DNA from: Cryptomeria japonica
Taxonomy: Eukaryota > Streptophyta > Pinopsida > Cupressales > Cupressaceae
Reading direction: 5' to 3'
Length of the DNA stretch: 64,000 nucleotides
Assembly: GCF_030272615.1 (NCBI RefSeq)
Contig: NC_081408.1
Span: 404,867,389 to 404,931,388 of the forward strand
In this document: one piece after another, positions 45,479 through 55,217 of the stretch
How the letters are laid out: each line of letters opens with the position of its first letter
Position numbering within the stretch: the first letter of the stretch is position 1
Notes under the pieces: model-generated
What the model was told of the DNA's origin: nothing
The model's input: only the letters and a program-made list of their open reading frames with translations
The model's database searches: none
Program-made: the position numbers and the translations under genes

Positions 45479-46420
45479 ATGGCTTTCGTGCATAGATTCG
45501 ACCGTGTTCGTCGATTTCAGAGGCCAGCAGAGGCAGGAGAGCCGGTAAGTACCACCAAACCTCCTCGTACTTTGATGCATTTATTGTTGTCATTAATGCA
45601 TACTAGGTAATGTAATAAATGTGCGTTTATGTCAGGAAAGCGCGTTTGTGTCCAAAAATGTGAATTTGTGTCTTCTAGGTCAAATCGACAGTTCTGTGAT
45701 GAACATACGATGTCGATTGGATAAGCTGCTGAGAGGATACATTCAAGCAGGTCCTCTAGGGAAGACTAGGATAGATCAAGACACTTTGTGATGAACAGTG
45801 AGTACCAAGATAGAGTACTTTGTGATGAACAGGGAGTACCCAAAGTATGAGCAGCACTTTGTGATGAACAGGGAGTGCAAATGTGAGTTACACTTTGTGA
45901 TGAACAGTGAGTGTCACACACGTAGTACTTTGTGATGAATAGTGAGTACCACTAGGATAAATAGCAACACTTTGTGATGAACAGTGAGTGTCACTAGGGT
46001 AGAAGCAACACTTTGTGATGAACAGTGAGTGTCACTAGGATAGATAACCATATGCATTTAGATAAAAAGTAGCATTTTGTGATAAACCGTGAATGCCACT
46101 ATAACTGACATGATTGATTTTCTTGACTGCAGGAGTATTTGCCAATGTTAGAGTCACGGGAGAGATTCCCGTCGACGCAGAGGTTGCGACCTGAGTTGTC
46201 GTTTCAGGATAGAGCTGCCATCGAGGAGATGGATCTGAGACATATATTATATGTGCCTGAGTTTCGGGCAAACATGGGTTGGCTGACTGCGCTGGCTGAG
46301 AGATGGCACTCTGAGACATGCACATTCCACTTGCCGATGGGTGAGATGACAGTCACCTTGGAGGATGTATACAGGATTCTGCGGATACCGATTGATGGGG
46401 AGCTGATTCCGTACGATTGA
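45479..46420 (+). pseudogene. Plant mobile domain (PMD) gene fragment, antisense inside gypsy, two exons
   Basis: Exon 1 (45479-45544) starts MAFVHRFDRVRRFQRPAEAG and ends at CCG|GTAAGT. Exon 2 starts at 46133 after GACTGCAG and joins in phase: EYLPMLESRERF, then DLRHILYVPEFRANMGWLTAL, RWHSETCTFHLPMGEMTVTLED and VYRILRIPIDGE. The W...T.TFH.P.GE.T.TLEDV..L...P.DG order is the signature of the PMD (aminotransferase-like, PF10536) of MAIN/MAIL-type proteins. A TGA at 46418 ends it; the same frame runs on (DGDRDALRKVF, stop, GHVAWDTM) to about 46560, so both stops probably replaced CGA and CAG. It is known that PMDs travel with transposons; here the gene is opposite to gag. Confidence 0.8.
45679..46110. 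repeat. Tandem repeat ACTTTGTGATGAACAGTGAGT in PMD intron
   Basis: Eight clear copies at about 35-50-bp spacing (45781 to 46070), plus a partial one near 45690. Copies end alternately in GAGTACC and GAGTGTCAC. They fill most of the 588-bp intron between the two PMD exons. Confidence 0.9.
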
Positions 46421-46564
46421 GACGGAGACAGGGATGCCCTTAGAAAAGTGTTCTAGGATCCAAGATTGGAGATGAGGGCAGGACACGTGGCATGGGATAC
46501 CATGACATGGATAGGATTAACACTACCAATAGTGTTGGCAGGAGTGATCAGTGAGTTCCTCTGT

Positions 46565-48240
46565 ATCAGTTTTGTACCATTTTGTATAATGATGTAGACA
46601 CCTGCAGGTGATTGTAGCCATATGATTTTGACATCATTGTATCATGACACTTTATATATATATATGAGAGGATACATCTTTGCGGCAACTATATGCATGT
46701 GTACCTATGTGATGAGATGTTCTTATGTGATGCTTATGATATGGATGCAAATAGCTATATGATGCAATGCAATATTATTATTTTTTGTTCGTTTATGTTT
46801 TATATGTGTATGCATGATGCAAATGTGAATGTAAGTAATGCAGATGAATATGATAATGCAAATGTAAATTGTGCTAACAGGTGTTGTGTGCAGGATGTGA
46901 TGCAGTTGTGATATCTATATGTATGTATGAAATGCTTATATGTGGTAATGTAGGTGCAGCTACATGAAATGCAAATGTTTTTGGTGTGTCATTATACTCA
47001 GTCATGTGATAGCAGGCTACGCGGACTTGAGAAGGATGATGGAAGTCAATCAAGAAAGGGGGATGGAAGACAGAAGATATGAAAGTGAAAGAGCTTCTTG
47101 TGCGTTATCATCATTGAGCTTTATTATGGCAAGTAGGTTATGACAATCGAGGCATATGTTCGACCTAGATAGTCATTGTACCTGTTTGCATGGAGATAAG
47201 ACAGTCACAAACAAGGAATGCCCCAGTTCATACTAGACTCACAATGTCTTCATATCCTTGGACAAGTCATAGCATTACTAAGAGACAATCCACAGACAAC
47301 AAATACAAATAGGTGACGATACCCCATCCTCGCCTTTCTAGTCAAAGACATCCTGGAGATAGAATCTCTAGTTAGAGACATCCTGGAAAAGCTAAAAGAC
47401 ATGTCACCAAAAAGATGAAATCAAAAGAAAACCAAGACTCGACACCAACATCCACTGTAGTCCTCAAGTTTAGTGTCTCTTGTGACTTGTATAAGTCTTA
47501 TTTGATTGTGGTCACAATGTTCACTTTCACAGAAAGGATAGATAGCACTGAACCATAATGTTGTCTGAGTCTGTTGAAAGATTTGATTTGTTGAAGCCCA
47601 TTGTTGCTACTGTGTCTCATTTGAAACTGACTGAATCCCTGAAACTGATACTTTATTGCGGAGAAGATGAAACCTTATTGCGGATCTGTGATGCAAATGT
47701 TGCTTTATTGCGGATTGTGCGCGAATAGACTGAAGAAAGCTGGAAGAAACTTTACTCCTCGAAACATGTGATGTTCTCAGTTCCACACCCATCACTAGAC
47801 GTAGGATTTTCCTTAGCCACAGATAGGATCTGATTTATTATGGATGGAAAGGGAGGTGAAAAGAGAGGTTTATTATGAATGGCTAACCAATCTTAGGTAG
47901 ATCAATAACAAGCCATGATGGGAATGGGTAAGTTTATTATGGATGAATAGGTTGTGAGTGTGTGCAAAGTGAAAGGATGAAAGAGAATCCTGAAGGAAAG
48001 AGGAGCAGTGTCTCTACGCATGGCGCTGGTGACCCAGTTTTCACCATGGTACTTGCCTAGGGCGCCACCGAAGTGGTTTTCACCGTTGGACGAAATTATT
48101 TCTCTTTACTTTTTTCCAATTTTTCAATGTTTTTTGTGTCACAAGGCGCCTGTTTGCCAGGTTTTCACCAAGTAACAATTTTTTTGTTTTATAATTTTTT
48201 TGTATTTTTGAATTAGGATACTCTGAAGAGCTATGTGTAA
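46565..48240. other. Gypsy 3' region without recognised genes
   Basis: It lies between the PMD fragment and the integrase tail. Repeated ATGCAAATGT/TATGATGCAA words occur at 46680-46990. GTTTATTATGGATGG and TTATTGCGGA repeats occur at 47650-47950. Two TTTTCACC..GGTG phrases lie around 48035-48165. No protein domain is seen on either strand. Confidence 0.6.
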
Positions 48241-48249
48241 AACCTGCGA

Positions 48250-48816
48250 AGGTGCATGCTGTTGATAGGATCCTCCAAAGGTTCACCTTCTGTAGTTGAG
48301 AGCTGATATGCCCCAGAGCCATATACTGCTGTGATGATGTAAGGACCAAGCCAGTTTGGTTCGAACTTTCCCCTCTTCTCTCTGTCTTGCTGATTTTTGG
48401 GATTTTTTTCTGAGAACTAAGTCACCTACCTCAAATGTGCGAGGCTTGACTTTGTGATTGTAGTTGCATTGTTTCTTGACTGAATGATGTGTAGCTTGAG
48501 TGACTGTCTTCCTTGATAAAGGAATTGAGATAGAATTACTAGTGTGTGGACTACACAGGCCTGTATGCGTGTCACCTGAAGAAGTTTGGGCATCCTTGAT
48601 AACAAAGTCCTGCGAGGAAGCTCCATTAAAGGTCCATGATGTATCGCTAGAAAGGGATGGATGTGTGGAACAAGTGGAAGAGTTATGAAGGCTTATGATT
48701 GTGGAAAGAAGTGAAAGTAGGATAGCATGATGGAGACTTAGGATCAACAAGTATGCTTTTTGACTTAAAATTGTAGAACTTTTGCCCCCAGTTATTTTGA
48801 TATTAGGGGAGATCAT
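48250..48816 (-). pseudogene. Gypsy integrase C-terminal tail, frameshifted
   Basis: The end of a gypsy integrase reads VKKQCNYNHKVKPRTFEVGDLVLRK, with the well-known VKPRTFEVGDLVLR block. Then a seven-base A run (48403-48409 as T on the plus strand) shifts the frame; the neighbouring frame holds FEPNWLGPYII, GAYQLST and INSMHLRRF up to its stop. Upstream (48816-48500) the open frame is S/H/L-rich filler without catalytic motifs, and the DDE core is absent. Deletion of the pol centre joins protease directly to this tail. Confidence 0.8.
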
Positions 48817-49790
48817 CTCTTGCTCTTTTTCTTCATAGGATTTTTATCCTTGACTTTGATTTTTGCAGAGTCCAATAGATTTTGATTTTGATTTGGACTG
48901 AAGGAATTTTCTTTAGTTTTGACTTTTACATTTTTCTTTTCAAAGCTTGATTTGTGATCCTCAATGAGTAAGGGCTTTTGTAATTCTTGTTGATCCAAGT
49001 TTGGAAGTGGAGTGGAAATGGAATGATTGGATGATATGGTAAGGCTATGTGAGCTCTCAAGAGGGTTGGCAATACACTCAATAGATTCTTTGTTGGAGCC
49101 ACTCTTAGGACTATTGATATCAAGAGTTGCTTGCACTGCTAGAGGAGATTTGCATTCAGACTTAGTAGCCACAACACTAAGTGGTTCACACCCAATTCCT
49201 TGGTCTTGCATATTGCTTGTAGGTTGTTCCTGTTGACAGAATACCTTAGGAGATAATGGGAGTTGGTCAACATGAAATATATACTCACCACATCCTAGGT
49301 CTTTAATCTTGAACTTTTCTTTTAGCTCTGCTTGTTTGGATGTAGAAGCTTTTAAGGATTCAGGATCCACGTATGCCGATGAAGGAACAGCTTCGCGATT
49401 GACTGAGATTGTTATTTCTGATTGAGGTTGCAGATTGTTGCAATATATGAATGGATTTGGATCCGCTTTGACGGTCACTTCAACTCCATTGTGTGGAAAC
49501 TTGATACATTGATGATATGTAGATGGGACTGCGCTCATTTCATGAATCCATGGGCATCCCAAGAGTATGTTGTATGTGAGATCGATGTCTAGGACTTGAC
49601 AAACCACATCCTTCATAACTGGCCCAACTCTAAGAGGTAAGGTGATTGTGCCTTTGGACGAACGTTCTTCATCATCATATGCCTTGATGGTGATTTGATT
49701 TGTAGAATTCACAGCTTTGTCGGAATATCCCAATTGTTTAATTGTGCTCAATGTACAAATGTTTAGACCAGCTCCTCCATCTATCAGGAC
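48813..49790 (-). CDS. Gypsy aspartic protease region
   Basis: It continues the gag frame after a single TGA (49791-49793). It opens VLIDGGAGLNICTLS, with the retropepsin-like active site DGGAG, followed by KQLGYSDKAVNSTNQITIKA, the flap-side hydrophobic blocks MKDVVCQVLDIDLTYNILLG and CPWIHEMSAVPSTYHQCIKF. The last 170 residues are Q/S/E/K-rich and would normally lead into RT. The old Tat element in this window carries a decayed homologue (30546-31024). It would process Gag if the stop were read through. Confidence 0.8.
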   Translation of the reverse strand, partial: VLIDGGAGLNICTLSTIKQLGYSDKAVNSTNQITIKAYDDEERSSKGTITLPLRVGPVMKDVVCQVLDIDLTYNILLGCPWIHEMSAVPSTYHQCIKFPHNGVEVTVKADPNPFIYCNNLQPQSEITISVNREAVPSSAYVDPESLKASTSKQAELKEKFKIKDLGCGEYIFHVDQLPLSPKVFCQQEQPTSNMQDQGIGCEPLSVVATKSECKSPLAVQATLDINSPKSGSNKESIECIANPLESSHSLTISSNHSISTPLPNLDQQELQKPLLIEDHKSSFEKKNVKVKTKENSFSPNQNQNLLDSAKIKVKDKNPMKKKSKR

Positions 49791-52346
49791 TCATTTTATT
49801 CGATGTTTGTGTATGAAGGCTTCAATGTGTAAAGGTGCATTATGTGGCTGACTTATGGAGGCGTCATCGGCTTCTGTGAAAGTAAGGGAGTGTGGAATGG
49901 AAAGGTATCTCACCATGGCTTGAAACTGGTCCACATTCAAATCAGTAGGAACGGCAGTGTCTCTCAAGATTTTTTCAAGAATAGCTTTATGAGCGGGGGA
50001 TATGCGTAAAAGCTCAAGGATGGAGATGAGCGTGGGTGTCTTCCCTAACTGTTCTACAAGGTCATACTCAGGCTTGGTTGAAGAAGCAGTATTTTTAGTG
50101 GAGGCACCTGGCAACGTAATTTTACCTCGACGGGTTGTAACGTGACATTCAGAGGTAGGTTCAGAAGAAGATCCAACACCTTTTAGGACAATCTTGGGTC
50201 TCTGAGGAGGATTTTCAGGGTTTTTGTTCTTGATGGTAATAGTAGAGATATGATTGTCCATCGAGATATGATTGATAGTTGAATCATAGTTGTAAGGTGC
50301 TCTAGTATAGTTGGCCTGATCATCTGTGACTTTGGCTTTTCCCTTGTCATGTTTTGGGAATGGTTCCTTAAACATCTCATGTTCTTGATTAGACGAATGT
50401 CCCTCAATCTCAATATCACCTCTATCAATGAGATCTTGCACAATGTTCTTCAGTCGATGACAATTACCTGTTTTATGACCCTTGCTCTTATGAAATTCAC
50501 AATACTCATCATCATTCCACCAATTCGGCTTAACCTTTGGTTCATATGGAGGAAAATATGGAACTGTGATCACTTTGTTTGCCACAAGCTTTTTGAAAAC
50601 TGACTCAAGTGGTTCTCCCAATGGGGTGTACTTCCTTCGTGATCTGGGAGTTGTTTGAGTATTCACTTGATTGTTTGTAGAATTTGATCCAGAAAAAATG
50701 AATTTGGGTCGCACTTTGTTGGCATCAACAACACCATCATTGACTGTGTTCTTGTTTTTATTCCAAAATCTTGGCTTGTCTTTTCCTTTAAAGTCATCTT
50801 TGTTTTCCTTAAATATCTTAATGACTCCTTGTTCAATTAGGACCTTTTCTGTTGCTAAGCCTTTTTCGATAACGTCCTTGAAGGTGGACAAACAAGCTTT
50901 CCTTAAGTCATAGCCAATGTCTTTGTTAACATTTTGTGTGAACATCTCTACCATTTGTTTTTGTGGGATTTCGCAAGAGCATCTGCTGGCTAGATTTCTC
51001 CATCTTTGTAAAAATGATGCAAAAGATTCTCCCTCTTTTTGCTTGGTGTTGCACAAAGTAGTGACTGATATGTCTGTCTCTATATTGTAGGAGAAATGTT
51101 GAATAAATGCTTCTGCTAGGTCACCCCATGACTTAATACCAGGTGGGAGTTGGGAGAACCATTCCATAGCTTGATCGCCTAAGCTTTGTGGGAATAATCT
51201 CATCAAATATGTCTCTTCTGAAGCTACTTCAATGCAAGCTGTGAAAAATTGTCTTATGTGTGCCTTAGGATCCCCTTTTCCTCTATACTTGTCAAATTTA
51301 GGCGTCACAAAGTGTGTAGGAAATGGAGGCATTGGAATGCTCTTGTCAAATGGATAAGGACATATGTCTCTCATTGTGTATGTTGGCTTTGGTGCATTTA
51401 TGTCCTCCATTTTCTTTTGTAAGTCCTTGATTTGTTGTTCCAAACTGCTCTTAGGTGGAGATCGACTTCTTGGACCATATCCTATGTTTGAGGTACCCAT
51501 TGGAGGAAGAGCATGTTGCATATATGGATGATATTGATCATACACATGTTCATATGGAGGAGGTCTATAGTGATGCTGCGTATATGGACCACTTGGTATA
51601 GATTCATGTTGAGGAACACCATATCTATTTTGTGCATGTATACCATACTCTACAGGCATGTCATGTTCTATTGTATTGCCCCCAAATTTGACATGAGGTT
51701 TCCTTGTGTCCAAATTTTGAGCATGCCTTGGAATATCCCATTGCTTTGGTGGTTGATCCTTAGCATTGATATGTGATTGAGCATATTTTTCTCCATAAGA
51801 CTTCCATAATGGTCTGTGAAGGTGAGTATCATATGTTTGACCATGTGTATGTGGGACCTCTGGTTTTTGAAGCAAAGCTGATGGTGATTCAGGTACCATG
51901 TGTGGTCCTCTATTTCCTCCACTATTAGGTCTCCTTTGATCCATGTTGGAGTGAGGTTGTTGCAAAGGTCTATGTTCCATTATTTGAGACATGTCAAAAT
52001 CATGAGGTATCTTGGCTCCACTTTGTGCCATCATGTGTAAGAAGTATTGTCTATCTCTCCTCATTATTTCCTCAACCAATCGATTGAAATGGGGATTCAT
52101 AATGGATTCTTCCACATCTGCTGAATGTATTGAAAAATTGTCCATATTGTCATTGTGTGTAGCATTGTTGTTTGTAGTGTCCATGTTCTCAACATTTGGA
52201 TTGTTTCTATAGACATCCATGTCCGGCAATGTAGTGTGATCAGTATTGAAAAATAAATCATTGTCATACTCATAAGAACTCATGTTTGTGGACTCTTGAG
52301 CCTCTTTAGTTTCTCTCCTAGATTTTTGAAGACGGGTTTCAACCAT
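49791..52346 (-). CDS. Gypsy Gag polyprotein, 851 aa
   Basis: A clean frame from ATG at 52346. It has a basic start (METRLQKS-like), an acidic D/N-rich region, then a long H/P/Y/Q-rich linker (about residues 100-330). The retrotransposon capsid domain spans about 355-510, including PKFDKYRGKGDPKAHIRQFF, LMRLFPQSLGDQAMEWFSQL and FIQHFSYN, with EGESFASFLQRWRNLASRC. Near residue 635 comes YCEFHKSKGHKTGNCHRLK, a C-H-H-C knuckle, and near 800 a helical ILELLRISPAHKAIL segment. It would form virus-like particles and bind RNA. It stays in frame with the protease across one TGA at 49791, where the relative at 30679 has an arginine codon. Confidence 0.88.
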   Translation of the reverse strand: MVETRLQKSRRETKEAQESTNMSSYEYDNDLFFNTDHTTLPDMDVYRNNPNVENMDTTNNNATHNDNMDNFSIHSADVEESIMNPHFNRLVEEIMRRDRQYFLHMMAQSGAKIPHDFDMSQIMEHRPLQQPHSNMDQRRPNSGGNRGPHMVPESPSALLQKPEVPHTHGQTYDTHLHRPLWKSYGEKYAQSHINAKDQPPKQWDIPRHAQNLDTRKPHVKFGGNTIEHDMPVEYGIHAQNRYGVPQHESIPSGPYTQHHYRPPPYEHVYDQYHPYMQHALPPMGTSNIGYGPRSRSPPKSSLEQQIKDLQKKMEDINAPKPTYTMRDICPYPFDKSIPMPPFPTHFVTPKFDKYRGKGDPKAHIRQFFTACIEVASEETYLMRLFPQSLGDQAMEWFSQLPPGIKSWGDLAEAFIQHFSYNIETDISVTTLCNTKQKEGESFASFLQRWRNLASRCSCEIPQKQMVEMFTQNVNKDIGYDLRKACLSTFKDVIEKGLATEKVLIEQGVIKIFKENKDDFKGKDKPRFWNKNKNTVNDGVVDANKVRPKFIFSGSNSTNNQVNTQTTPRSRRKYTPLGEPLESVFKKLVANKVITVPYFPPYEPKVKPNWWNDDEYCEFHKSKGHKTGNCHRLKNIVQDLIDRGDIEIEGHSSNQEHEMFKEPFPKHDKGKAKVTDDQANYTRAPYNYDSTINHISMDNHISTITIKNKNPENPPQRPKIVLKGVGSSSEPTSECHVTTRRGKITLPGASTKNTASSTKPEYDLVEQLGKTPTLISILELLRISPAHKAILEKILRDTAVPTDLNVDQFQAMVRYLSIPHSLTFTEADDASISQPHNAPLHIEAFIHKHRIK

Positions 52347-52834
52347 GAACTAGGAATTAACCAAGATGTGTGAGACTAGATGAAAAATGGAAAGAGTACG
52401 GAAGACCAAGAGTTGGATGAAATGTAAATGAGTTTGAAGTGTACTTGCAATGTCCAAAGTGTAAGACCAAGTATGTATGTAGTAGAGTAGGTGTGACTTC
52501 CAAAGAGAGGATAGTTTCTCTTGATGAGGTAAGCTGACCTTGACCCTAAGTAAGACCAAATGAGACCCAAAGGTAAGAAACCTTGATGAGGGACCACTTA
52601 GCAAAGTGTTGTTGTATGTAGTGTGTTGACAAAGTATGATGAGGACAAGCAAGTGACCTTTTGACTCAAGTTTAGATAAGTATGAATGTAAAATGAGATG
52701 TGAAGCAATGATGGACTATGTGAGACCCAAGGATAGGTTGAATGCTAGATGAAACCTGAAGAAACAACCTAGGAAGCTCAAGTATTCCGAAACTGATTTC
52801 TTTTGTTTGCTGGACTGTGAAATTTTTCTTGCAA

Positions 52835-53130
52835 TTTTGAACACAGACGCGACTGTATACTTCACAGACGCGGTTTCCGGACACAGACGCTACTCTGTTT
52901 AACCCAGACGCGCTTCTGCGATTTTCTTGTTTATGTTTGCTGGACTGTAAAGATTTTTGCAATTCTAGACACATACGCGACTGTATACTGCACAAACGCT
53001 GTTATCCGACACAGACGGGTTTATATTCAACACAGACACTGTTATAAACACAGACGCTATTCTGCCCTTCACAGACGCGCTTATATGACCCAGACGCGGT
53101 TAAAACAGACACAGACGCGTTTCTGTAAAA
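52835..53130. repeat. CAGACGCG minisatellite in gypsy leader
   Basis: About twelve copies of CACAGACGCG or variants (CACAGACGCT, CCCAGACGCG), spaced about 20 bp. They lie in two clusters split by a 90-bp spacer that repeats the TTGCTGGACTGT..TTTTTGCAATT phrase. The region lies upstream of gag. Confidence 0.88.
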
Positions 53131-53399
53131 TTTGTGCAATTTTTTCCAATTTGTGAAGTCGTTTTGTTGTGACCAAATCTGACTGTTTGACTGTTTTTCA
53201 TGACAAGAGGACACAATGTTGATGAGGACCCAATGTTTGCAAGTGTTTAGACTGACAATGACTCCAAGTGTGCTGTTTGATGTAAAATGTTTTGCATACA
53301 CTTGAAGACACAAAAGACACAATGTTTTGCTGTTTGGTCTTGAATGTTTTGAATGTTTAACATAAGTCAAGCACAATTCTTATGGCTGGCCAAGACAAT

Positions 53400-53760
53400 A
53401 GTTGTTGATCCCACATGGGGTTTTACCCCCGAGGCTGCGCTATTCAGAGCGGATACTTAGATGCTTGACCTCACTGGCTCCACCCTCGACACTCACTTCT
53501 CGGGTCAGCCAAGCATCAGTCCCCATGAAAACTCCCCATGGCGAACTTTGTATCTCTACTAAGAACCGTATGTGTGTGGGCCACTACCAGAGGTCCGACC
53601 TCCTGCCCCAACAACTAGAAGGATTTGGACTTCTAAAACAAAAAGGTGCTAGTAAGGGCATCCGCTCGTGTGGCCATACATGCGGCACTTTCAGCTCTAT
53701 AAATACAGAAGGCTCCCAGCCGGTAGGGGTTACGCCCTACAAATGATCAAATTTGATCAA
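53400..53760. other. GC-rich, non-repetitive block in gypsy leader
   Basis: It stands out in GC content from the AT-rich leader around it. It is open for 114 codons on the plus strand, but with no domain I recognise, and short complementary words (GGGGTTTTACCCC, CCGGTAGGGGTTACGCCC) suggest secondary structure. It may be a structured RNA region (packaging or dimerisation) or captured sequence. I do not call it a protein gene. Confidence 0.4.
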
Positions 53761-54229
53761 ACGGGTTTATGGGGAGACATAGTGTCGGTATGAACTAATC
53801 AACACACGTTATTCATAGTTTTCACCATGAATACATTTGATTATAGTGGTTCGGATGAGGTGGGTTTTCCTCGCTACCACTTGGGTCGTTCTCTTCTCAC
53901 TAGTAGTCCTAATGACCACACGGGAAGACAGGCCCTCTAAAGATTAAACAAAAAGAGCCTATTGCTCAAGACACAAAAGACAATGATTCAATTTTAGTGC
54001 ACCAATTGAAGTGTTTGCTAGTCTATGAAAACAAGGCACACAATAAAAATCCAAAAACCCTTGCCAAGGATCTGCAACAAAGATTTATTAGTAGTTTGGA
54101 TTGTTTGAAATAATCACCCCTTCCTGCAAGCACACAAGTTAGGTAAATTTTAGATCCAAAAGACTTTGTGAAATAGAGGCCTTCAATAATGCGTTTTGTT
54201 GACCAATTCAAAGATCTGATTCATTATAA

Positions 54230-55130
54230 AAAAAGGCCACCTGTAAAATTTCAAGAGATTTCCAGAAATGTAAGAAAATTCAAAAAATTTGCTAATTTGC
54301 TCCAAAAATTAATTTTTTATGAAAAATCATAAAAAATTCATATAAAATGCAAAATTGATCCAAAAAATCTGAAATTTTTATTGGAGAGTCTTGATGGTCT
54401 TCCAAACTTGCACAAAAAATTTTCTGCAACAAATCTAAGCAGTTTGTGAGATATGAGTAAAATAATGCAAAACCCTAATTTTCAAAGATCTAATTTTTGA
54501 GGAATGATTTTGCATCAAATTTAAAATTACAAAGAATATATCCTATGTATAATTCTGAGAGATTTTCAAAAATGTAAGAAAATATGAAAAATTCGCTAAT
54601 TTTCTCTCAAAATTAATTTGTTATGAAAAATCATAAAAAATTAATACAAAATGCAAAATAGATCCAAAAAATCTGAAATTTTTACTGAATCTTTTTGACA
54701 CTTTTCCTGAATTGTACAAAAAATTTGATGTCAAAATTCGAATCTGTTTGTGAGATCTAATAAAAATAAGGAAAAACCCTAATTTTTAAAGATCCGATTT
54801 TTAGGGAAATATTTTGCATCAAAATTAAAATCACAAAGAACAGATCCTATGTATAATTATGAGAGATTTCCAAAAATGTAAGAAAATCCAAAAAATTCTC
54901 TCATTTTCTCTCAAAATTAATTTTTTATGAAAAATCATAAAAAATTCATAGAAAATGAAAATGTGCTCCAAAAATTCTGAATTTTGGCTTGAGAGCTCCT
55001 GATACTTTCTTCAACCTGCAAAAACAATTTGGTGCAAAATTTCTTAGCCATTTTTGAGATATGATCGAATCTCTCCAAGATCTTGATTTTGTGTCCAAAA
55101 CCCTAGCTGCACAAGGTTATTCTCCAAATT
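54230..55130. repeat. 304-bp tandem triplicate in gypsy leader
   Basis: Three units, with GAGATTTYCMRAAATGTAAG at 54255, 54559 and 54863, exactly 304 bp apart. Each contains TTAATTTTTTATGAAAAATCAT, AAAATCTGAAATTTTTA and the AAAACCCTAATTTT phrase. The third copy is more diverged at its end. It sits between the 5' LTR and gag. Confidence 0.9.
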
Positions 55131-55194
55131 GTTTTACAAAATAGCAATATAGGGTTAGAAAAATCTGCAAAAAACATAGATCTAAGAAAAATCC

Positions 55195-55217
55195 ATGTCC
55201 CACCGGGCGTGCCAAAA
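55195..55217 (-). other. Candidate primer-binding site of the young gypsy
   Basis: Directly inside the 5' LTR the minus strand reads TTTTGGCACGCCCGGTGGGAC. TGGCRCSCC-type starts are usual for tRNA 3' ends with CCA. The tRNA cannot be named from sequence alone. Confidence 0.5.

Noticed and set aside
45679..46110. Regular repeats considered as a CRISPR array
   Set aside because: Units have no unique spacers of constant length, lie in an intron of a retroelement-borne gene, and the genome is eukaryotic.
50183..52212. Several 60-90-aa plus- and minus-strand frames overlapping the gypsy gag
   Set aside because: Shadow frames of the 851-codon gag; no independent motifs.
53402..53746. 114-aa plus-strand frame in the gypsy leader called as a gene
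   Set aside because: No domain, and it lies in the untranslated leader opposite to gag; kept only as an unusual block.
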